From positions 80,289-144,288 of the forward strand of contig NZ_RBRE01000103.1 in the NCBI RefSeq assembly GCF_003700275.1: a stretch of 64,000 nucleotides of DNA, read 5' to 3'. The DNA is from Pseudomonas cichorii. Lineage in GTDB: Bacteria > Pseudomonadota > Gammaproteobacteria > Pseudomonadales > Pseudomonadaceae. A program made the translations under genes and the position numbers. The first letter of the stretch is position 1, and each line of letters begins with the position of its first letter. Of the stretch, positions 51,669 to 60,748 are shown piece after piece. The notes beneath the pieces are model-generated. The model did no database searches. It was not told the DNA's origin and saw nothing but the letters and a program-made list of their open reading frames with translations.

Positions 51669-54310
51669 CAGCGTTTCACCAATCCAGTCAGGCCGCCCGC
51701 AATCAGGGCGGCGGTGTCAGCCAGTGCCACAAGCGGATCGAGTCCGGCAGGCACGGCCATATAGCGAGGTTCCCAGTCCGGTTGGAACTTGTCCTTGAAG
51801 CGGCGCAGGCCCTGGAAGTTGTAAAGCTGTTCGCCACGGCGGAACACCATCGAACCCAGGCGCTGGGTCAGCGGTGCGCCGCGGCGTGGCTGCAGGCCTG
51901 ACAACGGCACCATGCCCAGGCTGAAACGTGCATAACCCTGCTGTTTGTAGTGCAGGATCAGGCCGACCATCATGAACTCCATGGTCAGCTTCGGTGCATC
52001 CGGATGCGAGCGCATCAGATCCAGGCTGGCCAGTTCCAGGTTGTTGGTTTCCAGCAGGTTGGCAAAGGCTACCGGTTTGCCCTCGAAGTGGATGATGGCA
52101 ATGCGGAAATACTTCAGGTACTCGGGGCTGAAACGGCCCAGAGAGAAGCCTTTTTCGCGAACGTTCTTGCCGGTCAGCCAGGCATCGGAAATGGCTTTCA
52201 GCTCATCCAGGGGGGCCTGGCCGGCCTCGTAAATCTCCAGCGACAGACCATCGCGGCCACCCCGGTTCCAGGTATAGCGCAGGTCCTTCATTTCCTTGCC
52301 CTTGGCGTCGATGTCGAAGCGTCGCAGGTCGACCCTGGCTTCCTCGCCAAGCTTGATCGCTGTCAGGCCGATGTCCATGTAGTACGGCAGGTTCTCTGCG
52401 CGCACCTGATAGAACACCGGACGGGCGTGGTGGACGTCGCACAGGTCACGGAATTGCCAGATCAGTTCGGCGCGCTGCTGGGTCGGGCCGATCGGGTCAT
52501 ACAGCGCTACCAGACTGCGTCCGCGATGGGAGTACATCAGGAAGGCGTTGTTGTCAGGGTGGAACAGGATCGCCTTGTCGCCGGTCAGCACCAGTCCGCC
52601 ATCGGGCTGCTTGGAGGCCTTGAGGATCGCGGCGGCCTTGTCCAGGTCCTCGGCGTTCGGCAGCTTGATCACCGGGCGAGCGGTGCGCAACAGCCAGGTC
52701 AGAGACACCACGACCAACAGAATCGCGCTGCCCAGGGCGGAGCGCAGACCACGTGGAGCGTCGGCGTCGAGGGTGAATTGCCACCAGAGTTGATGGCTGT
52801 AAGGCACGTCCTGATAGGCAAACAGCAGCAGCCAGATCGATGCGCCGACCACGCAGGCGCTGGCGATCAGATAGAGCGGCGAGAATGGCAGTTCAAGCAG
52901 GCGGCTTGGGCGATAGAACGAGCGACGGAAAGTGGCCAGCAGACCGGCCGTCAGCAGCAGCAGGCTGGCTTCTTCCCAGTCGAAGCCCTTGAGCATCGAC
53001 AGCACCGCGCCAACCAGCAACAGAATGACCGTCAGCATCCACGCCGCCGACAGGCGCCGCCGCAGGCCTTGAGCCAGCAGCAGACACAATACGCCCACCA
53101 GACTTGCGCCAAAGTGCGAGGCATTGATCAGGCGGTGGGGAATCATGAAACCGACGTTTTCCAGGCGGGTGTCGATTTCCGGTGTCGCACCGGAGAACAG
53201 CAACACCACGCCCGAGAGGAATACCAGCAGCGCCAGGATCGGCGCAGCCAGCCCCGAGGCAACGCGCATTGCCTGGCGGGTCGGCAGCAGGCGCTGGGCT
53301 TCAGTAAACAGCAGCGTCAGGCAGGCCAGCAGCAAAGGCAGTACGACATAAATCAGTCGGTACAGCAGCAAGGCCGCCGCCAATGGCGCCGCGCCCAGTT
53401 CGTTGGCGAAGGCTGCCAGCAGAATCGCCTCGAACACACCAACACCGCCCGGTACATGGCTGAGCACGCCTGCGGCCAGTGCCAGCAGGTAGATCAGCAT
53501 GAAGGCGCCCAGTGGTGGCGCTTGGGGCAGCAACAGATAAAGCACCAGAGCGGCAGCGGCCACATCCAGGGCGGTGATGACCAGCTGGATCAGGGTCAGG
53601 CGCAGGTCGGGAAGGCGCAGGGTGCGTCGGCCGGCCCTGACCAGAATATTGTGTGCGATGGTCTGTTCCGGCAGGCGCCGGCGATATACCGCTACTGCCA
53701 GCAAGGCGCTTGCGATCAGTACCACGATGGCCAGTACGGCCAATACTTCGACCGGCAGTTTCAGTGCCAGGGATGCACCCGACAGGTTGCTCAGGGTCGC
53801 CACGGCAGCCAGTGGCGGCAAGGCGCAGCCCAGCGAAAGGCTGGCGAACAGGGTCATGCGGGCGATTTCCATCGCTCCGATCCCGTGACGCGAATACAGC
53901 CGGTAGCGTACCGAGCCGCCGGAGAGCATCGACAGGCCCACGGCATTGCCAATCGCAAATGACGTAAAGCCGCCGAGCAGCAATGTGCGGGTCGGCAGGT
54001 TCACGTTTGCATAGCGGCTGGCGGACAGCTCATAGCCCATCAGAATGATGTAGCCGATTACCGCTGCCAGCAGGGCGCCGCCCAGAGAAGGCAAGGGCAC
54101 GGCGAACAGCGAGTCGCGCAGCGCATAAAAGTCCATCTCGATCAGCATGTGACGACAGGCGATCAAGGCCATGCCGAACAGCAGCAGCATGATCGCCAAC
54201 CCGATGGGTTGACGGTACTTGCTCAGCAGTTCCAGCCAGCGGAGGCGGACAGGTTTTATCGAATTATTTGCAGCAACTGCTTCGTTGGTATCTGACGGGT
54301 TGTCGCGCAT
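51668..54310 (-). CDS. mprF: Aminoacyl-phosphatidylglycerol synthase/flippase MprF
   Basis: MprF transfers an amino acid from aminoacyl-tRNA to phosphatidylglycerol and flips the lipid outward, lowering negative surface charge and sensitivity to cationic peptides and acid. The 880-residue protein has about fourteen membrane helices (residues 30-540). Next comes a soluble C-terminal GNAT-like synthase domain (about 545-880) with YSHRGRSLVALYDPIG and the conserved LGMVPLSGLQPRRG near the end. In P. aeruginosa the homologue makes alanyl-PG; the amino acid used here is not certain. ATG 54310 follows AAGGAGTG. It forms an operon with the hydrolase gene downstream. Confidence 0.94.
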   Translation of the reverse strand: MRDNPSDTNEAVAANNSIKPVRLRWLELLSKYRQPIGLAIMLLLFGMALIACRHMLIEMDFYALRDSLFAVPLPSLGGALLAAVIGYIILMGYELSASRYANVNLPTRTLLLGGFTSFAIGNAVGLSMLSGGSVRYRLYSRHGIGAMEIARMTLFASLSLGCALPPLAAVATLSNLSGASLALKLPVEVLAVLAIVVLIASALLAVAVYRRRLPEQTIAHNILVRAGRRTLRLPDLRLTLIQLVITALDVAAAALVLYLLLPQAPPLGAFMLIYLLALAAGVLSHVPGGVGVFEAILLAAFANELGAAPLAAALLLYRLIYVVLPLLLACLTLLFTEAQRLLPTRQAMRVASGLAAPILALLVFLSGVVLLFSGATPEIDTRLENVGFMIPHRLINASHFGASLVGVLCLLLAQGLRRRLSAAWMLTVILLLVGAVLSMLKGFDWEEASLLLLTAGLLATFRRSFYRPSRLLELPFSPLYLIASACVVGASIWLLLFAYQDVPYSHQLWWQFTLDADAPRGLRSALGSAILLVVVSLTWLLRTARPVIKLPNAEDLDKAAAILKASKQPDGGLVLTGDKAILFHPDNNAFLMYSHRGRSLVALYDPIGPTQQRAELIWQFRDLCDVHHARPVFYQVRAENLPYYMDIGLTAIKLGEEARVDLRRFDIDAKGKEMKDLRYTWNRGGRDGLSLEIYEAGQAPLDELKAISDAWLTGKNVREKGFSLGRFSPEYLKYFRIAIIHFEGKPVAFANLLETNNLELASLDLMRSHPDAPKLTMEFMMVGLILHYKQQGYARFSLGMVPLSGLQPRRGAPLTQRLGSMVFRRGEQLYNFQGLRRFKDKFQPDWEPRYMAVPAGLDPLVALADTAALIAGGLTGLVKR

Positions 54311-54753
54311 CAATCACTCCTTGGATCGTGCGCGACAGGATGGAGGTATGCAGCCAAGTTACCAATCCCTACGCAAAAAATATTTCGAGATGTTATCGCG
54401 TCAACGTCTCATGGGCGAACTGCGAATGGCCTGAGCGGGTGCCGTTCAGCTTTGATTCAGCTTAGGCGCATGTAACAAAAATGACTACGTTCTGCCATTG
54501 CGTTTTGAAAGTGCTTCAGCGCTGACAGGTCAGATACACGTTGGCCTGCTGCGCCTTTAATCGTTGCGTATGACAGCCTTTCGTCGCTTTTCGTACAACC
54601 ACTCGTAAGGATTCTATCGGCAGCACATTTAAAAACTGTCGGAAGCTGAAACATTACGTTACGTACGTGATGATAGGGTTTCAGAGGGCGGGGGAAATAG
54701 TCTTTTTTATCAGGCTGTTAGCATTGCTGCATGAATGCTTTTTCATCAGGCAC
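54311..54753. other. Gene-free region upstream of mprF with an 11-base-period direct repeat
   Basis: I see no credible gene here. On the minus strand GCTGAA occurs twice with an 11-base period (TTCAGC at 54445-54450 and 54456-54461 on the plus strand), about 135 bases upstream of mprF. Such spacing is typical of OmpR/PhoB-type response regulator sites, which are known to control mprF in other bacteria. A TACGTTACGTACGTGATG stretch lies at about 54655. Confidence 0.4.
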
Positions 54754-54785
54754 AAAAAAGGCCAATCTTTCGATCAGCCTTTTTT
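54754..54785 (-). terminator. Terminator of the first tRNA-fMet unit
   Basis: On the minus strand AGGCTGATC and GATTGGCCT pair (with two G-T wobbles) around a GAAA loop, then a T6 run. It starts seven bases after the tRNA 3' end. Confidence 0.75.
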
Positions 54786-54791
54786 GATGTT

Positions 54792-54868
<77 letters not shown>

Positions 54869-54881
54869 TCTGTGGGGCGGC

Positions 54882-54909
54882 ATTCTACAGAGAAGTTCGG
54901 GGGTGTCAA
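54882..54909 (-). promoter_or_regulatory. Promoter of tRNA-fMet copy 1
   Basis: On the minus strand TTGACA and TAGAAT are spaced by 16 bases, followed by the GC-rich discriminator GCCGCC that is typical of stringently controlled stable-RNA promoters. Confidence 0.85.
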
Positions 54910-55023
54910 CCGTTAATGTCGGAAACCTGAAATTAATCCTGTTTCCTGCCGGTTGCCCGAATGCATGACTCTCGATAGACAGTGAGCTATCGGATCTGCG
55001 ATCCCGGTATTGCGCCACAATGC

Positions 55024-55050
55024 AAAAGGCCCGCTTTATGGGCGGGCCTT
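55024..55050 (-). terminator. Terminator of the second tRNA-fMet unit
   Basis: On the minus strand AAGGCCCGC and GCGGGCCTT are perfect arms around CCATAAA, followed by TTG. The hairpin separates the two tRNA units. Confidence 0.8.
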
Positions 55051-55065
55051 CTACGGTACTGCATT

Positions 55066-55142
<77 letters not shown>

Positions 55143-55155
55143 TCTGTGTGGCGGC

Positions 55156-55183
55156 ATTCTACAGAAGAAGTCAGGGGTGTCAA
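55156..55183 (-). promoter_or_regulatory. Promoter of tRNA-fMet copy 2
   Basis: TTGACA and TAGAAT with 16-base spacing and a GCCGCC discriminator on the minus strand, the same as for copy 1. Confidence 0.85.
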
Positions 55184-55386
55184 TCATTAGTTTGAAAAAA
55201 TGCTTTTTTCTTCAAATGCTTAGCGATGTAAGGCGGATGAGACGCGACGGTGCGCGAGGCTCTCGCGAGCTAAAGAGGAGGGCCAGGTGCTGATGCGGGT
55301 TTTTGATGCGCGCCTGAAGCATCATGAGTGTCACTTCTTGACACCAATGCGATACTGCACGGCCATTGAATGCAAAATCGCCTTTC

Positions 55387-56448
55387 ATGACTCAGCGCAA
55401 AATCATCCACATCGACTGTGACTGCTTCTATGCAGCCATCGAAATGCGAGACGACCCGAGCCTGGCGGCAAAGCCGCTGGCTGTTGGTGGGTCGGCGGAC
55501 AAGCGTGGGGTGATTGCGACCTGCAACTATGAAGCACGGGCCTATGGAGTACGCTCGGCGATGTCCTCGCGACATGCCTTGAAGCTGTGCCCGGACCTGA
55601 CCATCGTCAAGCCGCGCATGGATGCCTATAAAGAAGCATCTCGGGAAATCCACGGCATCTTTCGCGATTACACCGACCTGATCGAGCCGCTATCGCTGGA
55701 CGAGGCTTTTCTGGATGTGTCCGACGCCAGCCATTTCTCCGGCAGTGCGACCCGGATAGCCCAGGATATCCGGCGCCGGGTCTCGAACCAGTTGCATATC
55801 ACTGTCTCGGCTGGCGTGGCGCCCAACAAGTTTCTGGCCAAGATCGCCAGTGACTGGAAAAAGCCCAACGGGCTGTTTGTGATCACCCCCGATCAGGTCG
55901 AGGATTTTGTCGCAGAACTGCCGGTCAGCAAGCTGCACGGTGTCGGCAAGGTGACCGCCGACAAGCTGGGGCGGCTGGGAATTATCAATTGTGTGGATCT
56001 GCGCCGCTGGAACAAACTGGCGCTGGTGCGTGAATTCGGCAGTTTTGGCGAACGGCTGTGGAATCTGGCGTTCGGTATCGACGAGCGCCCTGTGCAGAAT
56101 GACAGCAGGCGCCAGTCTGTGAGTGTCGAGAATACCTACGATACGGATTTGCCAGATCTGGCCAGTTGCCTGGAAAAACTGCCTGCCTTGCTGGAGACGC
56201 TGGCCGTGCGCATGGAGCGTATAGCCGGTCAATATCGACCCGGCAAGCCGTTCGTCAAAGTCAAATTCCATGACTTTACCCAGACCACGCTTGAGCAATC
56301 GGGTGCGGGGCGGGACTTGGGCAGTTACCAACAATTGCTGACCCAGGCTTTTGCCCGCGGTGGCAAGCCGGTCCGGTTATTGGGGATTGGAGTGCGGTTG
56401 CATGATTTGCGCGCCGCTCATGAGCAACTGGAACTGTTCGCTCGATAG
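55387..56448 (+). CDS. dinB: DNA polymerase IV
   Basis: Pol IV is a Y-family translesion polymerase. The 353-residue protein starts at ATG 55387 (MTQRKIIHIDCDCFYAAIE), with the first catalytic Asp in this block. SLDEAFLDVS holds the other catalytic acids, and a little-finger domain follows (about 240-350). It ends in QLELFAR, a beta-clamp-binding peptide (QLxLF). I see no LexA box in the 244 bases upstream, though a TTGACA lies at 55338-55343. The next gene is convergent. Confidence 0.95.
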   Translation: MTQRKIIHIDCDCFYAAIEMRDDPSLAAKPLAVGGSADKRGVIATCNYEARAYGVRSAMSSRHALKLCPDLTIVKPRMDAYKEASREIHGIFRDYTDLIEPLSLDEAFLDVSDASHFSGSATRIAQDIRRRVSNQLHITVSAGVAPNKFLAKIASDWKKPNGLFVITPDQVEDFVAELPVSKLHGVGKVTADKLGRLGIINCVDLRRWNKLALVREFGSFGERLWNLAFGIDERPVQNDSRRQSVSVENTYDTDLPDLASCLEKLPALLETLAVRMERIAGQYRPGKPFVKVKFHDFTQTTLEQSGAGRDLGSYQQLLTQAFARGGKPVRLLGIGVRLHDLRAAHEQLELFAR

Positions 56449-56489
56449 TTGCAGGCTCCGTCTCGGGAGCCTGCTTGTTGTTCGCTGTC

Positions 56490-57452
56490 TTATTCGCTAT
56501 CCGGGTCGGTAGCTGGCGCAACGAGGCGTCCGGCGTCCTTGGCCAGCGACTTGAGAAACTCGTTTTGCAATTGTGGATCGTTGCGAGTCAGCTCGATCAG
56601 GCTCTGCTCCAGCTCGCTGGCTTCTTCTTCAAGGCCCAGTTCCGAAAGGCGCTTGACCCGATGAACCCACTGTTTGACTTCATCGTCTTCCAGATCGTCG
56701 TAGATCAGCTCATGCGCTTCCAGCAGCTTGCCGCGCAGTGACTGGCTGATCGGCAGGCTGGCATTGGCGTGCGCGTTGTCCTGATCGTCCTCGATATTGA
56801 GATACAGGCGAGTGACCCGGCTCAGGTCCTGTTCGGCAAACGGGCTGTCGAGCAGGTTGAGACGCAGAATCCCGTTACGGTCGGTATTCAGTTCGTGGGT
56901 TTCGTTGCCGGCCTTGACCATGACCGGGCGTTCATTCCAGGGCAGGGTGGAGTTCTCGATGCGCTTGTCCTTCTGGACTTCATCGATACTTGCCAGGTTC
57001 TGCTGGGCGCGGCCATGGGAAGGGGCGTTCATGAATGGGTTGAGGCCGGCCACGCCGTAATTGATCCAGTCCTTGGTAACGCTGTCCGGCAAACTGCCCA
57101 GCGTGAACACATTGACCACGTTGGCTCCGACGCCAGCAACCACGGCGACGGCGCCCAACGGAATCTCGTAGATTTCACGCCAGGGTTGATAGGGGGTGTA
57201 GCGGTCGTAATGGCGGGTCACTTCAAAGTCGGTGACCTCGAAGGATTTGTGCTCGTGGATCCGCACCCGGCGCTGTGGCAACTCAAGGGTCTTGGGCTCG
57301 CCGATATCGATCTGCAGCGTGTGTTCGAGCAGTTTGCGCTCTACGCGCTCCTCGTGCTCGCTGCGCTGTGACAACTGATTGGCACAACCGCTGACGAGGA
57401 ACGTGCCGCATAGAACGGCGCTGCCGAGGCTTAGGGGGCTTCGTCTGAACAT
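56490..57452 (-). CDS. Conserved lipoprotein of unknown function
   Basis: The 320-residue product starts at ATG 57452 (after GAGATCCC) with a signal peptide and a lipobox LVSGC, so it should be a lipoprotein with the modified Cys at about residue 22. The mature part includes charged residues (HEHKSFEVTDFEVTRHYDR), a glycine/valine hydrophobic stretch (PLGAVAVVAGVGANVVNVF) that may insert in a membrane, and an acidic helical C-terminus (LGLEEEASELEQSLIELT). It resembles the uncharacterised P. aeruginosa PA0922-type gene by position. No function can be assigned. Confidence 0.8.
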   Translation of the reverse strand: MFRRSPLSLGSAVLCGTFLVSGCANQLSQRSEHEERVERKLLEHTLQIDIGEPKTLELPQRRVRIHEHKSFEVTDFEVTRHYDRYTPYQPWREIYEIPLGAVAVVAGVGANVVNVFTLGSLPDSVTKDWINYGVAGLNPFMNAPSHGRAQQNLASIDEVQKDKRIENSTLPWNERPVMVKAGNETHELNTDRNGILRLNLLDSPFAEQDLSRVTRLYLNIEDDQDNAHANASLPISQSLRGKLLEAHELIYDDLEDDEVKQWVHRVKRLSELGLEEEASELEQSLIELTRNDPQLQNEFLKSLAKDAGRLVAPATDPDSE

Positions 57453-57519
57453 GGGATCTCTTGATGCGGATTGGGCGGGTGATGAGGGGTGCGCCCGCAT
57501 GGACGGGCGCACCTGTCAC

Positions 57520-59235
57520 TCAGCGCTTCACACGGCCCTGGATGAACGACAGCACGTCGGCAACCGCAATGGCTTGTGGCTGCGACTCGACTCGGCTCTT
57601 GTATTCCAGATTGCCTTCGGCCAGGCCACGATCACTGACCACGATGCGATGCGGAATACCGATCAGCTCCATGTCGGCGAACTTGATGCCCGGGCTGGTT
57701 TTCTTGTCACGGTCATCGAGCAGGACTTCAAAACCTGCAGCGGTCAACTCGGCATACAGTTTGTCTGTCGCTTCGCGAACGGCTTCCGTTTCATAGCGCA
57801 GTGGAACCAGTGCGATATGGAAAGGTGTCAGGGTGTCGTTCCAGATGATTCCGTTTTCGTCGTTGTTCTGCTCGATGGCAGCCGCAACGACCCGCGAAAC
57901 ACCGATACCGTAGCAACCCATGGTCAGGTTGACCGGCTTGCCGTTCTCGCCCAGGACCTGGCACTTCATCGCTTCGCTGTACTTGGTGCCCAGCTGGAAG
58001 ATGTGGCCGACTTCGATGCCACGCTTGATTTCCAGGGTGCCCTTGCCATCCGGGCTCGGATCGCCGGCAACCACGTTGCGCAGGTCGGCAACGGTCGGAA
58101 CCGGCAGGTCGCGTTCCCAGTTGACGCCGAAGTAGTGCTTGTCGTCGATGTTGGCGCCGACGGCAAAGTCGCTCATCAGTTCGACCGAGCGGTCGATGAT
58201 GCACGGCAGCGGCAGATTCAGCGGGCCGAGAGAACCAGCGCCAGCGCCGATGGCGTCACGCAGCTCTGCTTCGGATGCCATGACCAGCGGACTGGCGACC
58301 TGCTCCAGGTTGGCGGCCTTGATCTCGTTGAGTTCGTGGTCGCCACGAATGATCAGCGCGACCAGCTTGCCTTCTTCGGCAGCGTGGACAACCAGGGTCT
58401 TGACGGTCTTTTCGATCGGCAGGTTGTGGCCTTCGACCAGTTGCGCGATGGTTTTTGCGTCAGGCGTGTCGATCAGGCGCAGTTCTTCGGTGGCTGCGCC
58501 GCGAGTCTTCTCGCGTGGCACGGCCTCGGCTTTCTCGATGTTGGCGGCGTAATCGGAGCTGTCGCTGAAAACGATATCGTCTTCACCGGAGTCTGCCAGC
58601 ACATGGAACTCGTGCGAACCGGCACCGCCGATGGAGCCGTTGTCGGCCTCGACCGGGCGGAAGTTCAGGCCCAGGCGGCTGAATACGTTGCTGTAGGCCA
58701 GATGCATGCGGTCGTAGGTTTCCTGCAACGAGGCATGATCGGCGTGGAACGAGTAGGCGTCCTTCATGACGAATTCACGGCCGCGCATCAGGCCGAAGCG
58801 TGGGCGGATCTCGTCACGGAATTTGGTCTGGATCTGGTACATGTTGATCGGCAACTGCTTGTAGCTGTTGAGCTCGTTGCGGGCCAGATCGGTAATGACT
58901 TCCTCGTGGGTCGGGCCCAGGCAGAAATCACGGTTGTGGCGATCGACCAGGCGCATCAGCTCGGGGCCGTACTGCTCCCAGCGGCCGGATTCCTGCCACA
59001 GTTCGGCGGGCTGGATGCCCGGCATCAGAATTTCGAGCGCGCCGGCAGCGTCCATTTCTTCACGAACGATGGCTTCTACCTTGCGCAGTACGCGCAGGCC
59101 CATGGGCAACCAGGTGTAGAGGCCGGAAGCCAGTTTGCGGATCATGCCAGCACGCAGCATCAGCTGATGACTGACCACGACTGCATCGGAAGGGGTTTCT
59201 TTCTGTGTGGCGAGCAAAAATTGACTGGTGCGCAT
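57520..59235 (-). CDS. proS: Prolyl-tRNA synthetase
   Basis: ProS charges tRNA-Pro. The 571-residue bacterial-type class II enzyme starts at ATG 59235 (MRTSQFLLATQKETPSDAVV). It has motif 1 around GLYTWLPMGLRVLRKVE, motif 2 in FRDEIRPRFGLMRGREFVMKD (cited as RDEIRPRFGLMRGREF), the editing INS domain (about 225-400) that hydrolyses misacylated Ala-tRNA-Pro, and motif 3 at MGCYGIGVSRVV. An anticodon-binding domain ends the protein. Longer upstream start codons would overlap the terminator region and are unlikely. Confidence 0.97.
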   Translation of the reverse strand: MRTSQFLLATQKETPSDAVVVSHQLMLRAGMIRKLASGLYTWLPMGLRVLRKVEAIVREEMDAAGALEILMPGIQPAELWQESGRWEQYGPELMRLVDRHNRDFCLGPTHEEVITDLARNELNSYKQLPINMYQIQTKFRDEIRPRFGLMRGREFVMKDAYSFHADHASLQETYDRMHLAYSNVFSRLGLNFRPVEADNGSIGGAGSHEFHVLADSGEDDIVFSDSSDYAANIEKAEAVPREKTRGAATEELRLIDTPDAKTIAQLVEGHNLPIEKTVKTLVVHAAEEGKLVALIIRGDHELNEIKAANLEQVASPLVMASEAELRDAIGAGAGSLGPLNLPLPCIIDRSVELMSDFAVGANIDDKHYFGVNWERDLPVPTVADLRNVVAGDPSPDGKGTLEIKRGIEVGHIFQLGTKYSEAMKCQVLGENGKPVNLTMGCYGIGVSRVVAAAIEQNNDENGIIWNDTLTPFHIALVPLRYETEAVREATDKLYAELTAAGFEVLLDDRDKKTSPGIKFADMELIGIPHRIVVSDRGLAEGNLEYKSRVESQPQAIAVADVLSFIQGRVKR

Positions 59236-59351
59236 GGTTGGCCGTTGTCGGTTGCTTGGACTGGAAATGACCCGGCATTGTACGGCGGTGTGTCGGTCGC
59301 GTACAGGGCGCGGCGGGCGTGGAGCGCATGGCGGCATTTTTCGGGCCGCAT

Positions 59352-59385
59352 GAAAAAGCCCGGCATTTGGCCTGCCGGGCTTTTT
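59352..59385 (-). terminator. Terminator after the oprD-family gene
   Basis: AAAAAGCCCGGC and GCCGGGCTTTTT are perfect 12-base arms around ATTTGGCCT, 25 bases after the porin stop on the minus strand. Confidence 0.88.
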
Positions 59386-59410
59386 CGGGTAGCAGATACC
59401 TGAGTTGCGG

Positions 59411-60748
59411 TTACAGAACCGAAATCGGGTAGTCGACGATCAGGCGGAACTCGTTGACGTCGCCGTCGAAGCTGTTGCCAGCGTTGGCGCGGTGCCATGC
59501 CTGACGCAGACGGAAAGACAGATCCTTGGCTGGACCGCTTTGCATCACGTACTTGGCTTCGAAGTCGGTTTCCTGATGTTTGCCGTTGTCGCCATACATG
59601 CCAACGTATGCGCTGCCAGCCGGTGTCTTGGTGCCATCAATGTCGTAACCACGAACGTGACGAGTCATGAAGCTCAGGCCTGGAACGCCATAAGGAGTCA
59701 TGTTCAGGTCGTAGCGCACTTGCCAAGACTTCTCGTTAGGTGCGTTGAAGTCAGAGTACTGAACGGAGTTGTTCAGGAAGATCGAGTCGCCACCACGGTT
59801 GTTGTCGCCGATACCGATGTAGTCGAACGGAGTGTTGCCGTCGACCTTCTGGAAGGCCAGGGTCACGGTATGGGCTGCTGCGAAGGAGTACGCAACGGAA
59901 CCCGAGGCAGTGGTGTTATTGATCGAACCAGCGTTGGCGTTGCCTTCGTCTAGTGTGCGATAAAGATTGGCATCGAACGCCAGAGACTGGTCGCCGCCCA
60001 GAGGCAGTGCGTAGTTCACGTTGGCGTAGTATTGATTCCAGATATCTTCGAGTTTGGCGCCGTAGAAAGCGACACCCAGATTATCGGTGATGGCATATTT
60101 GCCACCAACGAAGTCTGCACTATTGGCCTCTACGCCATTGCCGTTTCTGGCGTAGTTGGCAAAAATCTTGCCGCTACGATTGGTGTCATCCTGGCTGGTG
60201 CCGGAGTAATAGTGACCTGCTTCCAGATCCAGACCTTTGATCTCGCTGCTTTGCAGGCTGAAACCGCTGGCTGTCTGAGGCAGTAGGCGGCTGCCGCCCA
60301 CGGCAAATACGGGGCTGGTAGGCTGCATGTCGCCGACTTTCAACTCCGTTTTGGAGATGCGGAATTTGACGGCGCCACCGAGCTTGCCCTGAGTGTCTTC
60401 GTTGTCACCCAGTCTGTTGGTCACCAAGTTGCCGGAGCCAGAGTACTTGTCTGGACCCCAGAGTTTCAGGCCGAAGTAGCCGAACGCATCTACGCCGACG
60501 CCGACGGTGCCTTGGGTGTAACCCGAGCTGTAGTTGGCCCAGAGGCCCTGAGTCCAGTCGCGATCGTCCTGAGAGGTTTCTTTCTTGTCACGGTTGTAAT
60601 AGTAGTTGCGCAACTTCAGGTTAAGAGTGCTGCCCTCGACAAAGCCCTTGGCTTCAGACTGGTCACTGACGAACGGTGCTGCTGTTGCCATTTGGACGCT
60701 GGCTGCCGTAACGGCCAGTGCGATTGCGCTCCACTTCATCACTCTCAT
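59411..60748 (-). CDS. oprD: OprD-family outer membrane porin
   Basis: OprD-family proteins are 18-strand channels for basic amino acids or other small organic substrates. The 445-residue protein has a signal peptide (MRVMKWSAIALAVTAASVQMATA, cleavage after ATA, cited here as its ends MRVMKW and MATA). The start of the mature part FVEGSTLNLKLRNYYYNRD is typical. Alternating aromatic barrel strands fill the rest, and it ends in a hydrophobic SVL. Its place beside proS is that of P. aeruginosa oprD, as I recall, but the substrate here is not known. ATG 60748 has AAAGGAG eight bases upstream; the A-rich leader could be a target of RNA-binding regulators. Confidence 0.9.
   Translation of the reverse strand: MRVMKWSAIALAVTAASVQMATAAPFVSDQSEAKGFVEGSTLNLKLRNYYYNRDKKETSQDDRDWTQGLWANYSSGYTQGTVGVGVDAFGYFGLKLWGPDKYSGSGNLVTNRLGDNEDTQGKLGGAVKFRISKTELKVGDMQPTSPVFAVGGSRLLPQTASGFSLQSSEIKGLDLEAGHYYSGTSQDDTNRSGKIFANYARNGNGVEANSADFVGGKYAITDNLGVAFYGAKLEDIWNQYYANVNYALPLGGDQSLAFDANLYRTLDEGNANAGSINNTTASGSVAYSFAAAHTVTLAFQKVDGNTPFDYIGIGDNNRGGDSIFLNNSVQYSDFNAPNEKSWQVRYDLNMTPYGVPGLSFMTRHVRGYDIDGTKTPAGSAYVGMYGDNGKHQETDFEAKYVMQSGPAKDLSFRLRQAWHRANAGNSFDGDVNEFRLIVDYPISVL

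Noticed and set aside
51950..53962. 670-codon plus-strand frame opposite mprF
   Set aside because: It is the Q/R/H-rich complement of membrane-helix codons in mprF; no start signal.
55338..55343. TTGACA as a dinB promoter
   Set aside because: No -10 box occurs at 15-19 bases downstream, so I did not call a promoter.
57379..59403. 674-codon plus-strand frame opposite proS
   Set aside because: It is antisense to proS and runs through the oprD terminator hairpin.
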